From assembly GCF_900086705.1 (NCBI RefSeq), contig NZ_LT575483.1, forward strand, positions 249,166 to 313,165: a DNA stretch of 64,000 nt, read 5' to 3'. Position numbers and translations under genes: made by a program. This document shows positions 6,258-14,546 of this stretch, piece after piece (position 1 is the stretch's first letter; each line of letters opens with the position of its first letter). The DNA comes from Massilibacillus massiliensis (lineage in GTDB: Bacteria; Bacillota; Negativicutes; FLKF01). The notes under the pieces are model-generated. The model had not been told where the DNA came from, searched no databases, and saw nothing but the letters and a program-made list of their open reading frames with translations.

Positions 6258-6674
6258 GTGATCAGTAAGAGATTCCCCTGCCCTTGTTGCGGATATCCAA
6301 CATTAACAGCTCAAAATGAATGGGAAATTTGTATTCTATGCCATTGGGAAGACGATGGTCAAGATGATTCTTCTGCTAACCAAATTCTTGGTGGTCCTAA
6401 TGGTAAGTATTCTCTGACAATGGCAAGAAAAAACTTTGAGAAATATTTAATCATGTATTCTCCAGATAGTGACACAAGAATCGTTCCTGAAGATTGGCCC
6501 GGTGAGCGTTCCATTAAAGCTTCATTAATTAAATCCTTTGAAAAATTAAAAAACACTATTGATAAGACAACAATACATTTAATTTGGCAACAAATATATG
6601 AACTTGAGCAGAAACTCGATGAAATTACAAGTCAAAAAATTAAACAATATGAATCTAGCTTACTAAAAAAATAA
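6258..6674 (+). CDS. CPCC cysteine-rich protein
   Basis: This 138-residue protein uses a GTG start seven bases after GGAGG. The N-terminus has CPCCGYPTL followed by CILCHWEDDGQDD, the four-cysteine zinc-finger-like arrangement of the CPCC family (PF14206), and then GGPNGKYSLTMAR, also typical. The C-terminal 50 residues form a helix or coiled coil. Proteins of this family are often encoded singly in mobile or toxin-immunity regions; their function is unknown. Confidence 0.75.
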   Translation: MISKRFPCPCCGYPTLTAQNEWEICILCHWEDDGQDDSSANQILGGPNGKYSLTMARKNFEKYLIMYSPDSDTRIVPEDWPGERSIKASLIKSFEKLKNTIDKTTIHLIWQQIYELEQKLDEITSQKIKQYESSLLKK

Positions 6675-6688
6675 TGTTATCTATATGA

Positions 6689-6719
6689 AAAATAAGAATG
6701 CTTAAGGCATTTTTATTTT
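6689..6719 (+). terminator. Terminator after the CPCC gene
   Basis: AATGC and GCATT close a five-base TTAAG loop, extended by A-rich and T-rich arms with one mismatch. TTTTATTTTT follows on the plus strand. Confidence 0.65.
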
Positions 6720-6732
6720 TCAAGTTCCAACA

Positions 6733-6744
6733 GAACATACGTAC
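6733..6744. promoter_or_regulatory. LexA-box-like motif 1
   Basis: GAACATACGTAC differs by one base from the Firmicute SOS box GAAC-N4-GTTC. It lies seven bases before the start region of the small gene at 6751. Confidence 0.4.
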
Positions 6745-6750
6745 TAAGGA

Positions 6751-6936
6751 GTGATTATTATAACTAAAAACAACTTTGACACTGCTCTCAACCGGCAAAG
6801 ATGTCATAAAATCATTGATCAACTGAACGACGTACAATTAGCTGATGCATTTGACTACTTGGCAGAGTTAGTAGACCTATATGAAGATGAAAAACGATTA
6901 AACGCACTTGCACAATTATATAAACCTAAAAGATAA
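6751..6936 (+). CDS. Small acidic protein next to the recombinase
   Basis: The frame encodes about 60 residues (NFDTALNRQRCHKIIDQLND ...). AAGGAGTGA at 6746-6754 is a strong ribosome-binding site, but the GTG at 6751 lies inside it. The codons at normal distance are ATT (6757) and ATA (6760), so the start is either non-canonical or an ATG that has mutated. The protein is helical with no known domain. Small genes next to serine integrases sometimes encode directionality factors; that role is only a possibility here. Confidence 0.45.
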   Translation: MIIITKNNFDTALNRQRCHKIIDQLNDVQLADAFDYLAELVDLYEDEKRLNALAQLYKPKR

Positions 6937-6957
6937 AAGCGGTTAATGACCGCTTTT
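6935..6957 (+). terminator. Terminator before the recombinase gene
   Basis: AAAAGCGGT pairs perfectly with ACCGCTTTT around a five-base loop. It begins at the stop codon of the small upstream gene and would insulate the recombinase from it. Confidence 0.75.
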
Positions 6958-6974
6958 AAAATGACATTTCACAC

Positions 6975-6986
6975 GAACATATGTAC
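6975..6986. promoter_or_regulatory. LexA-box-like motif 2
   Basis: GAACATATGTAC, preceded by C, is nearly identical to the motif at 6733-6744 and again one base from the SOS box GAAC-N4-GTTC. It lies about 27 bases before the recombinase start codon. Confidence 0.4.
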
Positions 6987-7012
6987 CAATTTGCTAAAAG
7001 GAGATATGACAA

Positions 7013-8608
7013 ATGTCCATAAACGTATTTTACGGAAGAACATCAACGGATGACCAGGCTGAAAGAGGAACTATTGAGGCACAGCTCATCTTCGCTGAAA
7101 AATATTGCGATCTTCATGAAATAAACCTATTTGAAATATACAAAGATGATGGCGTAACCGGTACTCTCCCACTCCAAGATCGTGAAGACGGTGCTCGTTT
7201 ACTTCAAGATGCAAAAGATAAAAAGTTTGATACTGTCTTGATCTACAAGTTAGATCGACTCGGTCGTACTGCAAGAGTTATTTTAAATGCAATTTACGAG
7301 TTGGAGCAATATGGAGTTAAAGTAAAATCAATGACAGAACCATTCGATACCAGTACACCTGCCGGTAGTTTCCTATTAACAATTCTTGCCGGAGTCGCCG
7401 ATCTAGAAAGAACAAATATTTTAGAACGGTTGCAGGGTGGCGCAAATCGTGCCGCTGGTAAAGGAAAATGGCTTGGAGGAATAGTTCCGTATGGATATAA
7501 GATTGTTGAAAAAAAACTAACCATAAATGAAGCGATAATTCCTAATACTAATATTTCAGAAGCAAGCGTAATTCGTCTAATGTATCAACTTACTGTAGAG
7601 CATCACATGTCGACAATCGAAATAGCTGATTATTTTAATAGTCTGCACATTCCCCCATCCTATGTACTTCATAAAAACTCCATAAAAAAAGGGAAAAGGA
7701 AAATCAACACGGCCGGTATCTGGCGACCCAGCCGAATATTAAACATGCTAAAAAGTACGGTTTACAAAGGTATACACGTGTATGGTAAACGCAGTAAAAA
7801 AGACCGTGAATTAATAGAACGCAAGGTCCCTGCTATCGTAAGCGAAGAAGTTTGGGATCGTGCGCAGGAAGTTATCAAAGAAAATTACATTGAAGCATTT
7901 AGGAATAGAAAATATGACTATCTCCTTCGCAGTCTAGTCAAATGCGGTTGTTGCGGCCTAAACTATCACGGAACATCTAACGGCAAAAATTCTTACTACC
8001 GTTGTAACGGTCGTGACAACACCTACAAGGGACCATCGCAAGGTCTTTGTGAAAATAAAACTATAAATGCACAATGGATTGAAGAATTTGTTTGGAACGA
8101 TTGCTTAACATTCATACATCATCCGAACGTGGTTATTGATCATATTAGTGAAGATAAAACTAAATTCTTAGAATTGAAAGAATCTATTGACCTTGAAATA
8201 AATTTACTACGTAAAAGCATCGAAGATATAGAGGTAGAAAAAGAACGCATCCTTGACCTTTTCCGCAAGAAACTAATTTCTTTTGACGACGTTGAAAAAC
8301 AGCTTACAAAGATAGAAATAGAAAAAAGCACGTTAAATAATCGTGCCATAGATCTGGAATCGAATCTTCATAGAGAAAATGTAACTACTATTCAGAAGTC
8401 AAATATTATTGATTTGTTATTAAAATTAAAAGAAAAACTTATAGATGATACAGAGGAAATAGATTTTGAATTAAAACGTGAGATTGTTAAAACGTTGATC
8501 GATTCGATCGTTGTAAATACTGTCCAGGATGAAAATGATAATCTCGATACGACAATCCAAATCAACTACAAGTTTGGAGTTGATATCCGCACGGACAAGG
8601 ATTCATAG
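7013..8608 (+). CDS. Large serine recombinase (integrase)
   Basis: This 531-residue protein contains a resolvase domain (residues 4-150) with GRTSTDDQ and the catalytic Ser11, plus [11 protein letters not shown] and the [15 protein letters not shown] helix. A recombinase domain follows (about 165-270), then a zinc ribbon ([11 protein letters not shown] ... YRCNG ... CENK) and a coiled coil (about 380-460) as in phage integrases. It inserts the element into comM and, with a partner, excises it. Its final eight codons lie in DNA that also codes for comM on the other strand, so the C-terminus depends on the junction. Confidence 0.95.
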   Translation: MSINVFYGRTSTDDQAERGTIEAQLIFAEKYCDLHEINLFEIYKDDGVTGTLPLQDREDGARLLQDAKDKKFDTVLIYKLDRLGRTARVILNAIYELEQYGVKVKSMTEPFDTSTPAGSFLLTILAGVADLERTNILERLQGGANRAAGKGKWLGGIVPYGYKIVEKKLTINEAIIPNTNISEASVIRLMYQLTVEHHMSTIEIADYFNSLHIPPSYVLHKNSIKKGKRKINTAGIWRPSRILNMLKSTVYKGIHVYGKRSKKDRELIERKVPAIVSEEVWDRAQEVIKENYIEAFRNRKYDYLLRSLVKCGCCGLNYHGTSNGKNSYYRCNGRDNTYKGPSQGLCENKTINAQWIEEFVWNDCLTFIHHPNVVIDHISEDKTKFLELKESIDLEINLLRKSIEDIEVEKERILDLFRKKLISFDDVEKQLTKIEIEKSTLNNRAIDLESNLHRENVTTIQKSNIIDLLLKLKEKLIDDTEEIDFELKREIVKTLIDSIVVNTVQDENDNLDTTIQINYKFGVDIRTDKDS

Positions 8609-9644
8609 AAGATATTAGCATAAATTTAGACGGATAAGAAATTGATGCATTTACACGAGATATTGTAACAGCTCCATCTTCTAGAGGTTGTCTCAATACT
8701 TCAAGTGAAGATTTACTAAATTCAGGCAGCTCATCTAAAAATAGTACGCCATTATGGCTCAAAGTTACCTCACCAGGTTTTGGTATTCCACCTCCTCCAA
8801 TCATGCCTGCAGCAGAAATTGTGTGATGTGGATTTCTAAATTGGCGCTTCGTAATTAGACCAATATCTTGATTTAATAATCCAGCAACACTATAAATTTT
8901 AGTAACTTCCAAAGCTTCCTCTTGTGACATCGCAGGCAATATCGAACTCACACGCTTAGCAAGCATTGTTTTACCCGAACCAGGCGGGCCAGTCATTAAA
9001 ACATTATGTCCTCCAGCAGCAGCAATTTCTAAAGCACGTTTTGCAATAAATTGACCTTGTACTTCAGAGAAATCTTCTTGAAAAGCTGCTTTTTCTGTCA
9101 GCATATCCTCTTTTTTTACTTCACTTAAAACCCGATCTCCTCTAAAAAAAGCAATAAGCTCCCCAAGTGTATGAGGAGCATAAACAGTTAAGCCATCAAC
9201 AAGCAAAGCTTCATTTGCATTTTCTGGCGCTACAAAAATATTTTTTATTCCTTTTTCTAAGCAATGAATTGCCATAGGTAGTATGCCATGAATGCCTCGG
9301 AGCTTTCCTTCTAAAGACAACTCCGCTACAAACATAGTTTCTCCTTGGAATTTTTGCGAAACAATTCCATTCGCCAATAAAATGCCAATTGCAATTGGCA
9401 AATCTAATCCAGAGCTATCCTTTTTTATATCTGCTGGGGCAAGATTAATTGTTGTTTTGCGCATTGGAAATTTTAATCCAGAATTTTTTATTGCTGCTCT
9501 TACCCGTTCTTTAGATTCTCTAACTGCTGCATCCGGCAGACCAACAATCTCAAAACTAGGTAAACCATTTGCAACGTCTACTTCGACATGAATCAAATTA
9601 CCATTTACTCCAATTGTTGTTGAACCAAATGTTTGCGCAAACAT
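8562..9644 (-). pseudogene. comM: comM/yifB, 3' part removed by the element
   Basis: The intact 5' part encodes the Mg-chelatase-like AAA+ protein ComM/YifB, which in other bacteria is a hexameric branch-migration helicase acting in natural transformation. It shows the N-terminal domain ([20 protein letters not shown]), Walker [11 protein letters not shown], Walker [12 protein letters not shown] and [10 protein letters not shown]. Intact proteins are about 500 residues; here normal sequence stops at Tyr in that last motif and six foreign residues lead to a stop at 8562. The C-terminal AAA+ part is lost, so activity is unlikely. The rest should lie at the other end of the element. Confidence 0.9.
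8573..8608. other. Attachment-site junction (att) in comM
   Basis: Reading leftward, comM codons stay normal down to Tyr (about 8583) and then become element sequence. Reading rightward, the recombinase frame runs to a TAG at 8606-8608. The crossover of a serine recombinase, usually a two-base core inside poorly matched sites, must lie near 8580-8600. Without the left end the exact core cannot be fixed. Confidence 0.75.
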
Positions 9645-9661
9645 AATTTAGATACCTCCAA

Positions 9662-10225
9662 TTATAGATCTCCCTGCCAACGTTTAAATAAATTGTGATC
9701 AATATGAATATTATCACAAATTTTTCCTATAAGCATATCCACAATATCTTGTAAATTCTGAGGCTTATGATAAAAAGCTGGGCAAGCTGGTATAATTTTG
9801 ACACCTAGCGTTGCTAATTTCAACATATTTTCTAAATGAATTGCGTTCAATGGTGTTTCTCTTGGTACAAGGACTAATGTCCGTCCTTCTTTTAATGTAA
9901 CATCTGCTGCACGTGTCAATAAATTATCTGATATTCCATGTGCAATACTTGCCAATGTTTTCATGGAACAAGGCGCGATAATCATTGCATCATTTTTAAA
10001 AGATCCGCTTGCGATAGAAGCACCGATATGATCTATGTCGTGCAATAGATCAACCTTCTCCTTTAACTTTTCTCTTGTAATTCCACATTCATAATTAAGT
10101 ACCTGCCAACCACTTTTCGTAACAACGGCATGTACTTCACATGCATTTATTTTTTTTAAAACTTCTATTAATCGAATTCCATAAATGGAGCCACTAGCTC
10201 CTGTAATTCCTACAATAACACGCAT
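9662..10225 (-). CDS. ubiX: Flavin prenyltransferase UbiX
   Basis: This 187-residue protein, normal for the family, makes prenylated FMN from FMN and dimethylallyl phosphate, the cofactor of UbiD-type decarboxylases. It begins with the flavin-binding GITGASGSIYGIRL and has IIAPCSMKTLASIAHG and LVPRETPLNAIHLENML, all hallmarks of UbiX/Pad. No ubiD is in the window. It lies between yraN and comM on the same strand with short gaps, so it is probably co-transcribed. Confidence 0.9.
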   Translation of the reverse strand: MRVIVGITGASGSIYGIRLIEVLKKINACEVHAVVTKSGWQVLNYECGITREKLKEKVDLLHDIDHIGASIASGSFKNDAMIIAPCSMKTLASIAHGISDNLLTRAADVTLKEGRTLVLVPRETPLNAIHLENMLKLATLGVKIIPACPAFYHKPQNLQDIVDMLIGKICDNIHIDHNLFKRWQGDL

Positions 10226-10248
10226 TACTAGCTCCTTTGTTTTATTTG

Positions 10249-10617
10249 CTAAAGCTCAAAGGCATTCTCTATATGATTCACTTGAAAGTCTTCTTTACTT
10301 CGATAAAATACTTCCATTACGTCAAAACGACAAATTTTATTATATTGACATGTTTGTTGCAGATAACATTGCGCAACTTGAATAATTTTTAATTGCTTAT
10401 AATGATTAACAGCTTGGGAAGGATGCCCATATATCATACTTCTTCTTGTTTTGACTTCAAGAAATACAAGCATATCTTTATAGGCAGAAATAATATCAAT
10501 TTCACCCAAATCCACCGTGTAATTTCTATGTATTATTTTATATCCTTTTCTCTGTAAATAAGCAGCCGCACATTCTTCACCAAAAGCACCTAAAATTTTA
10601 TTATGCTTCAAGCCCAT
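10249..10617 (-). CDS. yraN: YraN family protein (UPF0102)
   Basis: A protein of about 122 residues with the endonuclease-like core of the family: GEECAAAYLQRKGY, HRNYTVDLGEIDII, then FLEVKTRR. The D...E-x-K residues resemble a Holliday-junction resolvase or restriction-endonuclease fold. The biological role is not established. The start is uncertain: the ATG at 10617 is three bases from a GAGG, and an in-frame TTG lies at 10626. In many Firmicutes yraN follows rnhB, as here after the fliK-like and flhX genes. Confidence 0.85.
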   Translation of the reverse strand: MGLKHNKILGAFGEECAAAYLQRKGYKIIHRNYTVDLGEIDIISAYKDMLVFLEVKTRRSMIYGHPSQAVNHYKQLKIIQVAQCYLQQTCQYNKICRFDVMEVFYRSKEDFQVNHIENAFEL

Positions 10618-10700
10618 GCACCTCAATATGACAAAAATACCTATTTTTTATATTCCATATAAACTCAAAACTTCCTTCTTGAATTTTCCTTTTTTAGTAT

Positions 10701-11000
10701 TTAAAGACGAATTTTAGGTGCATTTTTTGTTTTTTGGTCCATACGGTAAACATATGCTAAAATTTCTGCAACTGCCGTATATAATTCCGGAGGAATTTCA
10801 CGATCGATGTCAACCGCCATAAGCATACTGGTTAAGGTTTTATTTTGATAAATAGGAACAGAGTTTTGTTTCGCAGCATTCAAAATGTTTTCTGCAATAT
10901 AACCTTTTCCTTTTGCAACTACTTTAGGCGCAATATTCTTTTCATCATATTTTAGAGCGACGACTTGCGTTTTGCTTTTATTTTTATCTTCATTATTCAT
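10701..11000 (-). CDS. flhX: FlhX: stand-alone C-terminal domain of the FlhB export switch
   Basis: This 99-residue protein corresponds to the cytoplasmic C-terminal domain of FlhB (VVALKYDEKNIAPKVVAKG, then NKTLTSMLMAVDIDREIPPELY). It starts almost exactly where FlhB is cut and lacks the Asn-Pro-Thr-His cleavage motif, reading KTQVVALKYD instead. The equivalent B. subtilis gene is ylqH. Such proteins can stand in for the cleaved FlhB fragment in the flagellar export gate. The start at 11000 overlaps the TAA-A of the upstream fliK-like gene. Confidence 0.85.
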   Translation of the reverse strand: MNNEDKNKSKTQVVALKYDEKNIAPKVVAKGKGYIAENILNAAKQNSVPIYQNKTLTSMLMAVDIDREIPPELYTAVAEILAYVYRMDQKTKNAPKIRL

Positions 11001-11001
11001 T

Positions 11002-12768
11002 TTAATCACCAATAGCACTAACCTTTACATCTATCAGATCTATGGGTAGATCTTTAAAGGCAGATTCAATTTCTGGCATATATTCGTTAAAAGACTGTAC
11101 AGCATCTTGATCTGAAAATGCAACTCTTAAATTCAATTTAGATTGCTCATACAATCTAAAAACAAGTTCAACAGCGCCAACATTTTCTGTCAACAAACAA
11201 ATTCTAAACCATGTCTCCTTTTTATTTTCACACATATTTTTTCCATCTTCAGATTGATTATATATGTGAATATACGTTGGATAACAATGTCTATTATCGC
11301 CTAAATATAACGGCGTCATAAAAGACATAGATCGTTGATTTCCATTCACTTCATTTTCATTGTGCATAGATTCTTTTAGCAAACCTGTAAAATCGCTGAT
11401 ACTCTTACTAGCATTTTTTAATTTATTCGCTGGTAAATCGGCGACTTCTGCTAAATCACATAATTGAACAAATACCCAAAGTTTCGCTAATTCCGGGATA
11501 TTTCGTCTAATTGCGGCCTGCCGAACTATTGACGGCAAATTTGCTTCGCTCATTTTTATTAAAACCTGTAAATTTTTCGTTTCATTTTCACTTAATACTT
11601 CTTGTTTATCATTTATAAAATTTTTTAATAAACTTCGCTCTTTTATCGATAAATTTTTACTATTTATAATCTGACCTGCTATATTTTTCATTAATTGCAT
11701 AGTCTTATCCGTATTTTCCATGGGCAGACTCATTTTATTTTGCTTTGTATTCTCTCCTATCGAATTAGATTTTACATTCATATTCTGTGTTATTTGCTTA
11801 TCATTATTCCTACTATTCAAGCCCACTTGCTTATCATCATTCTTTTGAATAGAATCTGAGTTTATCGTCCCCTTATTATTTGCTGACGTATTTTTTCCCT
11901 CCAATTGACTTGTCATCAACTGATTCTGTCTACTCAGCACTTTACTTTCCTCTTGATGCTCCGGTAGATTTGATCGTGTGAAAATTTGCTTACCGGCGTT
12001 TGTTTCTTGACCATTCGGTTTTCTAATCAAAGACGCTAAACTTTTATCAGAATTTATATTCTGCTGACCTTCGTATAGATTTTGCTTACCTTGGTTAGAA
12101 GAAATAAATGCGTCTCCTTTCTGCGGACTAGGCATAAATTGCTTAATTAATTGTTTTAAAAAATTTAAATTCGTAGACTGCTGAGGCCCCAAAATGCTAG
12201 TTTGCTGATTTTGCATAAATAATAATTGCAAAACATCATCTATATTCTCTGTTGATTGCTTTTCTAATAGTTGCAAAGCCAACTTGTTTATAGATGTACC
12301 ATCCAATATTCTACCGTTTTGTTCATCAAACAATTTAGTGTTCACCAGCAATGTTTTTAATGTATTCGATACGTTGTCTGCTCCTTCTTCAGATATTTTA
12401 TTTCCTAGCTGTTCTAGTAATTTTGCTAATAAATTTAATTGTTCAAGACCTGCTTTTTGACTTTGTAAAGAACTTTCAATACCTTGTCCCAATGATTGAT
12501 TTACAGAAAAAGCATTTTGCAATATATTGTTTATTAATTTTTGTAATTCTTTAGGCATTTCTTGTACCGGTAGACTTTTATTCAATATCGTTTTCGATAA
12601 ATTTTCCAACATATTTTTCACTGAGTTTTCAATATCCACTTCCACCTTAGGTTGAGATGAAACACCAGCTTCATTTGTATTTTTCGTAGTATTTATAGTT
12701 GTAGGATCATTTCTTTCAACTTGATTCACAACGGAATTAGGCACACTTGCAACAGTATTCATCGTCAT
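11002..12768 (-). CDS. FliK-like protein (YlqG type)
   Basis: This 588-residue protein has a long low-complexity middle rich in Gln, Asn, Lys and Ser (residues about 215-350), typical of flagellar hook-length control proteins. It also has a folded C-terminal part (about 480-588: MTPLYLGDNRHCYPTYI, WFRICLLTENVGAVELVFRL, LNLRVAF) resembling the FliK C-terminal domain. It is followed at once by flhX, matching the ylqG-ylqH pair of B. subtilis. FliK domains talk to FlhB in export switching, so the pairing is meaningful. Confidence 0.75.
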   Translation of the reverse strand: MTMNTVASVPNSVVNQVERNDPTTINTTKNTNEAGVSSQPKVEVDIENSVKNMLENLSKTILNKSLPVQEMPKELQKLINNILQNAFSVNQSLGQGIESSLQSQKAGLEQLNLLAKLLEQLGNKISEEGADNVSNTLKTLLVNTKLFDEQNGRILDGTSINKLALQLLEKQSTENIDDVLQLLFMQNQQTSILGPQQSTNLNFLKQLIKQFMPSPQKGDAFISSNQGKQNLYEGQQNINSDKSLASLIRKPNGQETNAGKQIFTRSNLPEHQEESKVLSRQNQLMTSQLEGKNTSANNKGTINSDSIQKNDDKQVGLNSRNNDKQITQNMNVKSNSIGENTKQNKMSLPMENTDKTMQLMKNIAGQIINSKNLSIKERSLLKNFINDKQEVLSENETKNLQVLIKMSEANLPSIVRQAAIRRNIPELAKLWVFVQLCDLAEVADLPANKLKNASKSISDFTGLLKESMHNENEVNGNQRSMSFMTPLYLGDNRHCYPTYIHIYNQSEDGKNMCENKKETWFRICLLTENVGAVELVFRLYEQSKLNLRVAFSDQDAVQSFNEYMPEIESAFKDLPIDLIDVKVSAIGD

Positions 12769-12771
12769 ATT

Positions 12772-13542
12772 TTAATTCCTCCAAGACTTTATTGGCTCAA
12801 AAGATTTTCTATGTACTGGACACGGTCCATATTTACCAATCGCCTCAATGTGTTGTTTTGTCCCGTAACCTTTATGCTGTGAAAAACCATACATCGGATA
12901 TGCATGGTCCAATTCATCCATAATTTTATCTCGCTCTACTTTTGCAATAATAGAAGCCGCTGCGATTGAAGCACTAATTGCATCTCCTTTTATAAGTGAT
13001 AGAGAAGGCATAGTTAACTTATCAAGCGGAACTGCATCAATGAATACCGCTTTAGGCCTCGGATTCAAATGATCAATTACCTCATACATCCCTTGTACAG
13101 TAGATTGATAAATATTTATTTTATCAATTGTTTCTTGACTTATAACTGCCCTTTCGATTGCAATCGCATTTTGTATAATATTATGATAAATTTCTTCACG
13201 TAATTTTGCTGATAGTTTTTTCGAATCATTAATTTTAGGTATATGAAATCCCAAAGGCAAAATCACCGCCGCCACAACAACCGGCCCCGCTAAAGGACCA
13301 CGACCAGCCTCATCAACTCCGGCAATTACATCATACCCGTTTTTTAAAAATTGATATTCGTTGTAATATAAATTCTGTACCCGCTCTAATTCAGCTTGTT
13401 CTTTATCCCATTTTTTCACTAAACGTACAACAGTGGATCTTGTATCTTCCCGAAGTTTATCAATTTGTTCCTTAGAAATATTTTTTTCTAAAACTAACGC
13501 ACAAATTTCCTTAATTGATAGTGTTTGATCGATCATAGACAT
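12772..13542 (-). CDS. rnhB: Ribonuclease HII
   Basis: This 256-residue enzyme removes ribonucleotides from DNA and cuts RNA-DNA hybrids. Catalytic residues are seen in GVDEAGRGPLAGPVV (Asp, Glu), in AVFIDAVPL and in ASIAAASIIAKVERD. The 60-residue N-terminal helical extension before the core is the form found in Firmicutes. The start at 13542 (TGGAGTG ribosome-binding site) gives the family length; the frame is open for 37 more codons upstream without a good site. The order rbgA-rnhB matches B. subtilis. Confidence 0.95.
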   Translation of the reverse strand: MSMIDQTLSIKEICALVLEKNISKEQIDKLREDTRSTVVRLVKKWDKEQAELERVQNLYYNEYQFLKNGYDVIAGVDEAGRGPLAGPVVVAAVILPLGFHIPKINDSKKLSAKLREEIYHNIIQNAIAIERAVISQETIDKINIYQSTVQGMYEVIDHLNPRPKAVFIDAVPLDKLTMPSLSLIKGDAISASIAAASIIAKVERDKIMDELDHAYPMYGFSQHKGYGTKQHIEAIGKYGPCPVHRKSFEPIKSWRN

Positions 13543-13661
13543 TTCACTCCAAAATTCCGCAAAAATTTCTAAATACTTATATTCGTTAAATACATAAAAA
13601 AACCTGTTTAATAATAGAAAACTGATGATACAATCAACAATATCATCAGTCATTTATCTTC

Positions 13662-14546
13662 TTATTCAGCTATAACATTGTCTAATGTAATTAGACCTAA
13701 CTTTCCAGCTCTAAATTCATTTAGAATAATACGTCTTACTTTTTCATGATCTACTATACCGCCACTACGTAAACAGCCACGTTTAACGCCAATCATTTCT
13801 AAGATCTCAACACTATCGTCAGGAAGTTGATCTTTCAATTTATAACGTTCAATTAATCGTGTTGGATACGATTCACGCATAATTCGCAGAAAAGCATTCA
13901 TAACCTTTTCCATATCATAAACCTCATCGTTAATTGCTCCCGTAAACGCCAATTTAAGCCCAACTTCTATATCTTGAAATTTAGGCCATAATACACCCGG
14001 TGTATCTAATAATTCTAAATTCTTACCAATTTTAATCCACTGTTTTCCACGCGTAACTCCAGGTTTATCCGCTGTCTTTACAACACTAGAACCAAGTAAT
14101 CGATTAATCAAAGAAGACTTTCCAACATTAGGAATTCCTAAAATCATTGCACGAGATGCTCTTGCATTTGCACCTTTATTTACCAATTTACTAGCTTTTT
14201 CTCTTGCTAAAGCCTCCACTTTATTTACAAGTGTCTTCGTTCCTTTACCAGTTATCGAATCGATTGCAATGACTTGTATATTTTTACTGCGAAAAAATGC
14301 AATCCATTTCTCAGTCATTTGTGAATCTGCCAAATCAGCTTTATTTAATGCAACAATATGTGGCTTATCCAAAATAATTTCTTTAATTACTGGATTTGCA
14401 CTGCTGTACGGAATTCTTGCATCTAATAATTCAATTACAACATCAACCAATTTTAGGTTCTCTCTAATCATTCGCTGTGCTTTTGCCATGTGCCCAGGAA
14501 ACCAATTAATATTTATCTTCTCGTCTCTATTATCTTCTAGTATCAC
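13662..14546 (-). CDS. rbgA: Ribosome biogenesis GTPase RbgA (YlqF)
   Basis: This 294-residue circularly permuted GTPase, needed for late assembly of the 50S subunit, uses a GTG start eight bases after GGAGG. The N-terminal INWFPGHMAKAQR motif is diagnostic. The G motifs appear in permuted order: G4 NKAD first, then G1 GIPNVGKSSL, then G3 DTPGVLWP. It follows lepB/rplS after a 430-bp gap, while rnhB follows it within nine bases. Confidence 0.95.
   Translation of the reverse strand: MILEDNRDEKININWFPGHMAKAQRMIRENLKLVDVVIELLDARIPYSSANPVIKEIILDKPHIVALNKADLADSQMTEKWIAFFRSKNIQVIAIDSITGKGTKTLVNKVEALAREKASKLVNKGANARASRAMILGIPNVGKSSLINRLLGSSVVKTADKPGVTRGKQWIKIGKNLELLDTPGVLWPKFQDIEVGLKLAFTGAINDEVYDMEKVMNAFLRIMRESYPTRLIERYKLKDQLPDDSVEILEMIGVKRGCLRSGGIVDHEKVRRIILNEFRAGKLGLITLDNVIAE

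Larger units (their letters stand above)
1..8608. mobile_element. Right part of an integrated element (prophage or ICE-like) in comM
   Basis: Three things mark this stretch as mobile DNA. A large serine recombinase lies at its right edge. A phage/ICE-type immunity module (XRE repressor, ImmA-like protease, divergent XRE regulator with operators) sits at 1.5-2.6 kb. The host comM gene is interrupted exactly where the recombinase ends. Nearly all other ORFs are short and unrecognised, unlike the housekeeping genes that follow. No capsid, terminase, portal, relaxase or conjugation gene is visible, so phage and ICE cannot be told apart. The left boundary, which should carry the missing 3' part of comM, is outside the window. 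Confidence 0.8.
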
